Positions 58,021 through 64,000 of a stretch of DNA of 64,000 nucleotides are shown piece by piece. The position numbers and the translations under genes are program-made. The notes beneath the pieces are model-generated. The model made no database searches. It was given only the letters and a program-made list of their open reading frames with translations, and was not told the origin of the DNA. Position 1 is the stretch's first letter, and each line of letters opens with the position of its first letter. This stretch comes from a virus. The DNA lies in the IMG/VR virus record IMGVR_UViG_3300032242_001752, positions 1-64,000 of that record. One strand, written 5' to 3'.

Positions 58021-58677
58021 ATGCCAATCAACAATGCCCCAGATGCCGCTAGCTACCTTGCCGACGACATCGATGCCCGTCCATCACAGGCCACCGCAAC
58101 ATCCACATCAGTTCAGTCTGGTTGGGATGCAGCAGGTAGCCTAAGCACCTCAAGTGACTTCCCAACAGAAGTTAAGTTTGAGGAAAACAAGCACCAGGTC
58201 TTCAAGTTTCTTGACGAGAATGGCCCATTTGCTATTTACAAGCAGCACTTTCTAAAGCAGAAGACAAGCGGTAAGCGCTCGTATGTCTGCATCGGTGCTA
58301 ACTGCCCACTCTGTGTCAAGCTTGAAGACAGACCAGAGAACAAGCGCGCATTTACAGTTGTAACCCTAAACTCACCAGAGAGTATGCAGCGTCAGATGCT
58401 CATTTCAGGTGCACGCCTATATCAGGCCTTGCATGCCGCACACTACTCACCACAGGGTCCTTTGACTAAGGGATACTGGGCTGTCGTGCGTATCGGTAAG
58501 GGTCCACAGACCAATTACACAGTAACTCCAATTAAGGAACGCGACCTAGGCGAAGACTGGAACCTAGATGCAGATGCAGCCGCTAAGGTTGTAGAGGCAT
58601 CAGACGTTTACACCCGTAGCCTAATCAAAGAGCACTCATTTGAAGAGCTTGACGAAATCGCAGATTCTTTAATCTAG
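58021..58677 (+). CDS. Single-stranded DNA-binding protein-like, 218 aa
   Basis: Residues 50-120: HQVFKFLDENGPFAIYKQHF, then KRSYVCIGANCPLCVKLEDRPE with a zinc-like CxxC and nearby Cys. This pattern is known to me from phage ssDNA-binding proteins of actinophages. The end is acidic (HSFEELDEIADSLI), as usual for SSBs that contact partner proteins. Next to DNA polymerase and RecA genes, it probably coats ssDNA during replication. Confidence 0.65.
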   Translation: MPINNAPDAASYLADDIDARPSQATATSTSVQSGWDAAGSLSTSSDFPTEVKFEENKHQVFKFLDENGPFAIYKQHFLKQKTSGKRSYVCIGANCPLCVKLEDRPENKRAFTVVTLNSPESMQRQMLISGARLYQALHAAHYSPQGPLTKGYWAVVRIGKGPQTNYTVTPIKERDLGEDWNLDADAAAKVVEASDVYTRSLIKEHSFEELDEIADSLI

Positions 58678-58691
58678 ATTCGATAGTAGTG

Positions 58692-58718
58692 GGCGGGGAT
58701 TTGACATCCCCGCCTATT
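58692..58718 (+). terminator. Strong hairpin, terminator candidate
   Basis: GGCGGGGAT-TTGAC-ATCCCCGCC (58692-58714): a 9-bp stem followed by TATT. It lies between the SSB-like gene and the polymerase gene and may cut down read-through. Confidence 0.55.
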
Positions 58719-58737
58719 ACGCTATTGTGGAGATACT

Positions 58738-60720
58738 ATGAATATTATTACTACTGCCGAACAACTTTCCGAAATGGTAGATTACTACCTAACTCAAAAT
58801 GCCTTTGCCTTTGACGTTGAAACCGTAGGCCCTCGTAGAGGTATGACCCCCGTAAATGAAGTCCTGTGGATTACATTTGCAACTAATGGTCGCTGCGATG
58901 TTATTCCTATGGGACATCCAAATGGCGACTTTATCGAAGAAGTTTTCCCACTGACCGGTCAGGGAGAAATTCGTAAGGAAAAGGGATTACCCCTTAGACC
59001 TAGCGACTACAGCCGTGACTCAAAGAAAGCAACCAAGGTCTTTGGACCTGCACCAGAACAGCTATATCCAGCTGAGGTGTTCAAGGCCCTAGAGCCACTT
59101 ATGTTTTCTGAAACTATCCTAACTATTGGTCATAATTTAGTATTTGACTTGACATCAGTAGCTAAGTACTACGGTGGTCGAGTTCCTACTGGTCCATACT
59201 TTGACACGATGATTGCATCGTTTATCTCAGACAACCGTAATAAGAATAAGTGCGGTCTTGCTGACTGCCTTAAGCGCGAGTTTGGGTATGAAATGGAAAA
59301 AGGCGTGGGTAAAGAGGTTGAGGTTTATGACTTTAACACCGTAGCCAAGTACGCCTATCTGGACTCAAAGTACACTTTCTTATTGTGGAAGTCACTTGTA
59401 CCAAAGCTAGAGGATGCCGACCTTAACCGCGTTATGTCCTTAGAAATGGACGTGCTTGCTGTTCTATGCGACATGAAATTAACCGGTGCAACTATTGATA
59501 CCGAATCACTTAAAAACCTTAAGTTTGAGTTAGAACTAAAGGTAGATGAGACTCGTGCAAGAATTTATTTAATTGCAGGTCGAGAGTTTAATATTAATTC
59601 CAACCAAGAAAAGCAGGCACTTCTATACGGGTCTAAAGAAGAAGGCGGTAGAGGCTTAAAAGCTAAAGTGCTTACCACAAAAGGTAATGAAAAGGATAAA
59701 GCCGGAACTTCATTATCTGAATCAGATTACTCAGTATCTGCAGAGGCGCTAGAGCCTTACAGAGATAAGGATGATTTAGTAACAGCTTTGCTAGAGTATG
59801 CAGATTATAATAAGCTACTTTCAACCTATGTAATTCCATATCTTGGAGGAGAAGTTGAGCGCACAACCGCTGGAAAGACTCGCACAGAGACCAAAGATAC
59901 GCTGCTAATTGACGGCAGACTTCACGGAGACTTTGTGCAACACGGTGCTGAAACCGGTCGTTTCTCTAGCCGCAACCCTAACTTGCAAAATGTTCCGGCA
60001 CCTAGCACTATTCATGGTAAGGCCATTCGTAATCTATTTGTGGCTCCGCCAGGACATAAGTTAGTTGTAGCTGACTACTCACAGATTGAACCTAGAGTCA
60101 TTGCCTCATTCTCGGAAGATCCGATTATGATGGATAACTATTTGACCGGCCAAGATATATATACAACCATTGGTAACACAATGAATGTAGGGCGTAAAGC
60201 AGGTAAGGTACTTGTTCTAGCCATGGCGTACGGAGTAGGTCCTGACAAGATTGCTAGCCAGATTGGCTGTACCAAGACTGAGGCTAAAAATCTATTAGAT
60301 AGGTTTGCCAGAGAGTTCCCAGCCATTTCTGCTTACCGTTCTAAAGTAATCGGTGCAACTCGAGCAGGTAAACCTGTTCCTCACATCAAGACCCTTACAG
60401 GTCGTCGTCGCTATCTTCCAGAGATTATGTCAAGAGATAACGGGCTACGAGCAGGTGCTGAGCGTCAAGCGTTTAATACTAAAATCCAAGGCAGTGCCGC
60501 AGATATTATTAAGATTGCTATGGTTCGCGCCTGGAACATGATTCCAAAAGAAGCAAAGATTATACTCACAGTTCACGATGAACTAGTATTAACTACACCA
60601 GCAGAACTTGCTGATGAAACTGCAGAAAAACTGCGCCAAGCGATGGAAGAGATTGAGGTTTTAAAAGTGCCTTTAATTGCTGACATCACAATAGTAGATA
60701 GGTGGGGTGAGGCAAAGTGA
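58738..60720 (+). CDS. polA: DNA polymerase A family (Pol I-like), 660 aa
   Basis: N-terminal 3'-5' exonuclease: FAFDVETVG (D26, E28), IGHNLVFDL, then DTMIASFISD. Polymerase domain: motif A VVADYSQIEPRVIA, motif B KAGKVLVLAMAYGVG, motif C VHDELVL. Also ETGRFSSRNPNLQN. It lacks the 5' nuclease domain, like T7-type enzymes. It replicates the phage genome with the helicase and primase. GTG of the next gene overlaps the stop. Confidence 0.95.
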   Translation: MNIITTAEQLSEMVDYYLTQNAFAFDVETVGPRRGMTPVNEVLWITFATNGRCDVIPMGHPNGDFIEEVFPLTGQGEIRKEKGLPLRPSDYSRDSKKATKVFGPAPEQLYPAEVFKALEPLMFSETILTIGHNLVFDLTSVAKYYGGRVPTGPYFDTMIASFISDNRNKNKCGLADCLKREFGYEMEKGVGKEVEVYDFNTVAKYAYLDSKYTFLLWKSLVPKLEDADLNRVMSLEMDVLAVLCDMKLTGATIDTESLKNLKFELELKVDETRARIYLIAGREFNINSNQEKQALLYGSKEEGGRGLKAKVLTTKGNEKDKAGTSLSESDYSVSAEALEPYRDKDDLVTALLEYADYNKLLSTYVIPYLGGEVERTTAGKTRTETKDTLLIDGRLHGDFVQHGAETGRFSSRNPNLQNVPAPSTIHGKAIRNLFVAPPGHKLVVADYSQIEPRVIASFSEDPIMMDNYLTGQDIYTTIGNTMNVGRKAGKVLVLAMAYGVGPDKIASQIGCTKTEAKNLLDRFAREFPAISAYRSKVIGATRAGKPVPHIKTLTGRRRYLPEIMSRDNGLRAGAERQAFNTKIQGSAADIIKIAMVRAWNMIPKEAKIILTVHDELVLTTPAELADETAEKLRQAMEEIEVLKVPLIADITIVDRWGEAK

Positions 60721-61175
60721 CCTCTTGGCCATTTGTAAATCCAGATGAGGATGGGGACATCCACAAAATACCAGTTAGTACATTATATAGATGGTACCTG
60801 TACGATACCCTAGGCGATGAAGCTAATCAATATATTGATGTGTTTAACTTATCACCTGTCAGTGAAGAGGGCGATGAAAAAGAGATTGAAGAGTCGGAAC
60901 GCAGACTAGGCGTAATAGATTCACTACTTCCATTTATTTCGCTATATGCAACTATGACGGCGCAATGCTCGTTCGAAGCACACCGCAAGGAGATGTTAAA
61001 AATTCCGGGTGTTACTGAAAGTGTGTTAGAATCTAGTGCAGATACTTTAAAAGAGTTTTATAGCGCATTAACTTTTAATGGTCTAGTGTCAGCTTTTGCA
61101 GCTGCTGTTGACCTTAAATTAGTTACATTACCAGGATTTAGAACAGGAATCCAAAAGGAGAAAAATGAACAGTAG
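60717..61175 (+). CDS. Hypothetical protein, 152 aa, GTG start
   Basis: GTG overlapping the polymerase stop. Helical, acidic protein (STLYRWYLYDTLGDEANQYI; a mid region with LGVIDSLLPFISLYATM). No family recognised. Its position between polymerase and recombinase suggests a replication accessory factor. Confidence 0.5.
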   Translation: MTSWPFVNPDEDGDIHKIPVSTLYRWYLYDTLGDEANQYIDVFNLSPVSEEGDEKEIEESERRLGVIDSLLPFISLYATMTAQCSFEAHRKEMLKIPGVTESVLESSADTLKEFYSALTFNGLVSAFAAAVDLKLVTLPGFRTGIQKEKNEQ

Positions 61176-61593
61176 TTCATGGTGGGCAGATAAGCTCGGT
61201 ACACCAAGACAATCGCAACCACAACCTAGATTACCGGAGCAACAGGTTCCGGTAGTAAACCCAGGAGTAACCCCACAGTACCCAGGGTATACGCCTAATC
61301 AAGGATATCCACCGGTAACTCAGCAACCTGTATATAACCCAGAGCTAGAGGGACACAGATTGCCAGCTAGCGCAATGACACCAAGTCGTTGTCCAAACTG
61401 TTCCAGCGGTAACTATGGCAAGATGACCCCAGAGACAGCCCCACGTTGCTATGACTGCGGATATCCAATTCAACAGTCAGGCTCAGGTATGCCAGGAGTT
61501 AGAATTCCTACAAACGGAAATACTGAAGCTGCTAAGCAAATCAGTACCCAAAATAATTTTAATCCAAATACGATCATCGATAGGATTGGCTAA
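61165..61593 (+). CDS. Pro/Gln-rich protein with zinc ribbon, 142 aa
   Basis: Residues 1-70 are disordered (P, Q, Y, N-rich, many YPGYTPNQGYPP-like repeats). Residues 75-98 hold CPNCSSGNYGKM then CYDCGYP, a two-CxxC ribbon. It may be an RNA- or DNA-binding or phase-separating adaptor; no family is known to me. Overlaps the next gene by one base. Confidence 0.55.
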   Translation: MNSSSWWADKLGTPRQSQPQPRLPEQQVPVVNPGVTPQYPGYTPNQGYPPVTQQPVYNPELEGHRLPASAMTPSRCPNCSSGNYGKMTPETAPRCYDCGYPIQQSGSGMPGVRIPTNGNTEAAKQISTQNNFNPNTIIDRIG

Positions 61594-62609
61594 TGTCACT
61601 TCAAAAAGTTCTAGCACAAATTAATAAAAAGTATGGCGAAAACACCGTTGTACTAGCATCAGACGTAGCTGCACCAACTCGTTTTACATCAGGTTCATTG
61701 TCGCTAGATATGATTTTGGGTGGAGGTTGGCCAACCAACCAGTGGCATGAAATTATCGGTGAGGCAAGCAATGGTAAGACTGCTTTGGCACTTAAGACCA
61801 TTGCCGCTAACCAAAAGCGTGACCCTAACTTTACAACTATTTGGATTGCTGCTGAGCAGTGGGTACCAGAGTACGCAGAGATGTGTGGCGTAGACCAAAC
61901 TCGCGTTCACGTATTTACCAGCAATGTCATGGAAACAGCCCTTACAGCGGTCCTAGAGTTCATTGAAACCAAAGAAGTAGACTGTGTGGTAATTGACTCA
62001 CTTCCAGCCCTCGTGCCTTCAGCAGAAGACGAGAAAGAGATGGATGAGTTTACCGTTGGCCGTGGAGCTATGCTTATGGGCAAGTTTTTCCGCAAGATGG
62101 AAAAGGCGGGTAAACGTGACCTACTAGGTGGCGAACGTCCTTTCATCGGTCTAATCATCAACCAGTTCCGTATGAAGATTGGTGTCATGTATGGTGACCC
62201 TCGTACCACTCCAGGCGGAGAGGCTAAAAACTATTTCTTCTTTACTCGTATTGACGTTAAGCGTGACGAGTGGATTGAGATTGGCACAGGCCAGGAAAAG
62301 CGTAAAGTTGGTCAGACTATTAAGTTCCAAACTAGAAAGAACAAGTCAGCTCCTCCGGGACAAACTGCCTTTGTAGATTTCTACTTCGACGACGGCTCAG
62401 GCATCGACAAGGGCGAGTATGACTTTGCTAAAGAAATCGTATCGCTAGCAATCATTAATAAAATTGTTACACGCGCTGGCGCGTATTACCGTTATTCAGA
62501 ACGTCAGTGGCAGGGTGCAGATGCGTTGCTTAATTCAATTCGTGAAGAAGTTGATTTGCAAGAGCAGTTGACTAAGGACGTGATGAGCACCCTAAAGGGA
62601 GTGCTATAA
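61593..62609 (+). CDS. RecA/UvsX-like recombinase, 338 aa
   Basis: RecA fold: GSLSLDMILGGGWPTNQWHEI, Walker A GEASNGKT (56-63), Walker B VDCVVIDSLPALVP, and the L2-like KNKSAPPGQTAFVDFYF. The P-loop (G-E-A-S-N-G-K-T) differs from bacterial RecA GPESSGKT. It promotes strand exchange, repair and replication restart. Length is near that of bacterial RecA. Confidence 0.92.
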   Translation: MSLQKVLAQINKKYGENTVVLASDVAAPTRFTSGSLSLDMILGGGWPTNQWHEIIGEASNGKTALALKTIAANQKRDPNFTTIWIAAEQWVPEYAEMCGVDQTRVHVFTSNVMETALTAVLEFIETKEVDCVVIDSLPALVPSAEDEKEMDEFTVGRGAMLMGKFFRKMEKAGKRDLLGGERPFIGLIINQFRMKIGVMYGDPRTTPGGEAKNYFFFTRIDVKRDEWIEIGTGQEKRKVGQTIKFQTRKNKSAPPGQTAFVDFYFDDGSGIDKGEYDFAKEIVSLAIINKIVTRAGAYYRYSERQWQGADALLNSIREEVDLQEQLTKDVMSTLKGVL

Positions 62610-62812
62610 TGCCTAGAGTTAAGTTTATTAGAGCCTGCTCCATTATCGACTGTGCTGTAGACCATTATGCTAAAGGATTTTGTAAACAGCATTACATGGC
62701 TGCAAACAGGGAAAAGTTTAATCCTAGTAAAAATCCAAATAAGCCAGCGGCACCAGAGTTTGACTATGAAGACTTTTGGCAATTTGTGAAGAAAGAATTA
62801 AAAATTGGCTAA
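62609..62812 (+). CDS. Small zinc-finger protein, 67 aa
   Basis: CSIIDCAVDHYAKGFCKQHY: C-x4-C-x8-C-x2-H, a treble-clef-like finger common in small phage proteins, sometimes linked with HNH nucleases. The C-terminal 25 residues are a charged helix. It overlaps both neighbours by 1-8 bases. Confidence 0.6.
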   Translation: MPRVKFIRACSIIDCAVDHYAKGFCKQHYMAANREKFNPSKNPNKPAAPEFDYEDFWQFVKKELKIG

Positions 62813-63149
62813 ATCAGAGGGTCAAAAGCAATCCCTTAAACACGAGAAGCGTCTTGCCAAAGCTGTCGGAGGTCAACGTAATGTTGCCTCCGGCGCTTTT
62901 TGGTTTCGTAAAGGTGATGTCAGGTCTCAAGACCTTCTAATTGAGCATAAATGGACCGGTAAAAAGTCATTTACCCTTAAGTCAGATATCCTAGAGAAGA
63001 TTACCACTGAAGCCCTCCTAGACAGTCGTACGCCTGTTTTAGGCATAAGCCTAAATGACGTTAATTATGTAGTCATGGACGAAAATGACTTTTTAACTAT
63101 GCGCGAGTTTCTGATACAATGTATAGAGGAGCACACGGAAGAGAAGTGA
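62805..63149 (+). CDS. Holliday-junction-resolvase-like nuclease, 114 aa, TTG start
   Basis: PD-(D/E)xK-like core: SGAFWFRKGDVRSQDLLIEHKWTGKKSF with Asp near 38 and IEHK (E-x-K) near 45. A common phage form of small nucleases resolving branched DNA before packaging. TTG start at 62805 inside the previous gene; a plausible ribosome site is AAGAATTAAAAA. The family is fairly sure; the substrate is inferred. Confidence 0.65.
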   Translation: MAKSEGQKQSLKHEKRLAKAVGGQRNVASGAFWFRKGDVRSQDLLIEHKWTGKKSFTLKSDILEKITTEALLDSRTPVLGISLNDVNYVVMDENDFLTMREFLIQCIEEHTEEK

Positions 63150-63168
63150 CCCTACCATCGGAGTTCAT

Positions 63169-63543
63169 TTGTCCAACCCCTTTATTAGCCTATTTTCTGA
63201 GCCGGAAGAGTGGCAAAATCAAGCCAAGTGTGGCACTAGAGACTATAATGAAATCACTAAAGAATATACGTCTGTGTATGACCCAGACTTGTGGTTTCCG
63301 CCTCGTGATAAAGATTTATATAAACCAATAGCAGATAGAGCTAAATCAATTTGTTTTGGTAGAGATGGTCGCGGAGAATGCCCTGTAAGACTACAGTGTT
63401 TAATGTTCGCAGATAAGACCGAAGAGGTGCACGGAATCTGGGGCGGAATGAGCCACAGAGAAAGAAATGCACTAAAGCGTAAAGCAGAAAAACAAGGAAC
63501 CACTCTAGAAGAACTTGCAAAAAAATCTAGTAGACAAACTTAA
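63169..63543 (+). CDS. whiB: WhiB-family iron-sulfur regulator, 124 aa, TTG start
   Basis: Four Cys for a [4Fe-4S] cluster: Cys21 (AKC), Cys62, Cys71 and Cys77 (ICFGRDGRGECPVRLQC), with DPDLWFPP before and the GIWGGMSHRER turn after them. WhiB proteins occur in actinobacteria and their phages and act on sigma-factor A-driven transcription. The spacing between Cys62 and Cys71 (eight residues) is longer than the usual two. TTG at 63169 has GGAG five bases before. It links this phage to an actinobacterial host. Confidence 0.88.
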   Translation: MSNPFISLFSEPEEWQNQAKCGTRDYNEITKEYTSVYDPDLWFPPRDKDLYKPIADRAKSICFGRDGRGECPVRLQCLMFADKTEEVHGIWGGMSHRERNALKRKAEKQGTTLEELAKKSSRQT

Positions 63544-63580
63544 AAAAGTATGCTAGGTTCTTCAGTGGAGGAAATAAAAT

Positions 63581-64000
63581 ATGCCAGATAAAAAACTGAA
63601 AAAGATACCTGCCGGTGCACTGAAGAACTTTGTAGATGCGGGTAAAGCAACAACTAGAGTGATTAGCAAAGTTGAACGCTTTGTATTATCACAGCCAATT
63701 GATAACTCGCGTGCATTTAACGGGCTACATCCATCAGCCATGGTAAGCGAATACTGGTGCCATCGTGCATCCTATTTCCACTTAAAAGGAAATATTCCAG
63801 CCCCACAAGACCGTAACTTTAAACGCGAATTAATTTTTGCGCAGGGTCATGGAATCCACAATACGTGGCAGAACTGGCTACGCGACATGGGTAAGCTGTA
63901 TGGCGTTTGGAAATGCCTTAACTGTGACGCACACTTCTGGGATACTAGCCCAGTAAACTGTGATGCCTGCCAAACAAATGGTCCATTGGTATATAAAGAA
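63581..64000 (+). CDS. Cas4/RecB-like exonuclease, partial (5' end, 140 aa seen)
   Basis: Starts with a GGAGG ribosome site and runs off the window. Visible parts: HPSAMVSEYWCHRASYFHL (a Cys/His motif seen in Cas4-like nucleases), RELIFAQGHGIHNTWQNWL (the H-x-x-x-Q/W region), and CLNCDAHFW-CDACQ (zinc-like pairs). Phage Cas4-like nucleases process DNA ends for recombination or replication. The PD-ExK core would lie beyond 64000. Confidence 0.7.
   Translation, partial: MPDKKLKKIPAGALKNFVDAGKATTRVISKVERFVLSQPIDNSRAFNGLHPSAMVSEYWCHRASYFHLKGNIPAPQDRNFKRELIFAQGHGIHNTWQNWLRDMGKLYGVWKCLNCDAHFWDTSPVNCDACQTNGPLVYKE

Noticed and set aside
62805-63149. VRR-NUC or RusA name for the small nuclease
   Set aside because: Only the D...ExK pattern is visible; nothing decides between small resolvase families, so only the general call is kept.
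1-64000. Prophage or integrative element
   Set aside because: No integrase, excisionase, immunity repressor next to an int gene, att-like duplication or host gene was seen; RHH and WhiB proteins alone do not show lysogeny.

Overview
The window is a continuous piece of the genome of a tailed bacteriophage with a contractile tail (myovirus morphology). The evidence is a tail sheath and tube pair and a complete baseplate series (LysM protein, gp27-like hub, gp5-like OB spike, gp25-like wedge, J-like and gpI-like proteins). A WhiB-family protein at 63169 points to an actinobacterial host. By eye the base composition is AT-leaning rather than GC-rich, which would fit a low-GC planktonic actinobacterium; this host placement is inference. 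No integrase, excisionase or attachment site was seen, so nothing argues for a temperate life style.

Layout. (1) 1-3400: three consecutive leftward units of small unknown genes. Each has a GTTAT-repeat promoter, leader hairpins with covarying stems, a GC-rich hairpin and a long palindrome (branched in two of the three). (2) 3510-6600: a rightward promoter and ten small overlapping genes including an HNH nuclease. (3) 6700-11740: a 781-residue beta-repeat virion protein and small genes. (4) 11750-23470: large terminase, portal, scaffold, N4-gp56-like major capsid, connector and large virion proteins. (5) 23476-25416: nine tiny overlapping genes, most of them very basic. (6) 25528-43240: tail and baseplate, including a probable +1 frameshift between the tube and tape-measure genes. 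(7) 43237-50465: replication operon (AAA+ loader, DnaB-like helicase, primase, SNF2 helicase). (8) 50512-53399, leftward: lysis/cell-surface cassette (TM protein, M23 endolysin, small TM protein, secreted PA14 protein with a probable -1 frameshift extension). (9) 53468-64000, rightward: NlpC/P60 lipoprotein, tRNA-Thr, small heat-shock protein, a tmRNA-like RNA reduced to its tRNA-like domain, an unidentified structured RNA, tRNA-Asn, an RHH regulator, then Dam methylase, a DenV-like glycosylase, NrdH-like redoxin, SSB-like protein, DNA polymerase A, RecA-like recombinase, resolvase-like nuclease, WhiB and a Cas4/RecB-like nuclease cut by the window end.

How it fits together. Regions 3-6 build the virion: packaging motor, head, neck, sheath, tube and baseplate. 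The same two beta-module families are spread over at least six structural proteins. Regions 7 and 9 copy, repair and modify the DNA. Region 8 and the NlpC/P60 lipoprotein act on the cell envelope. The observations most worth testing are the about 80-nt tmRNA-like RNA with no tag-coding domain (54906-54985), the -1 frameshift that would add a membrane segment to a secreted PA14 protein (51939), the three-unit array with covarying RNA elements (1-3400), and the candidate RNA thermometer in front of the heat-shock gene (54269-54290). All assignments come from reading sequence and remembered family motifs; no database search was run.
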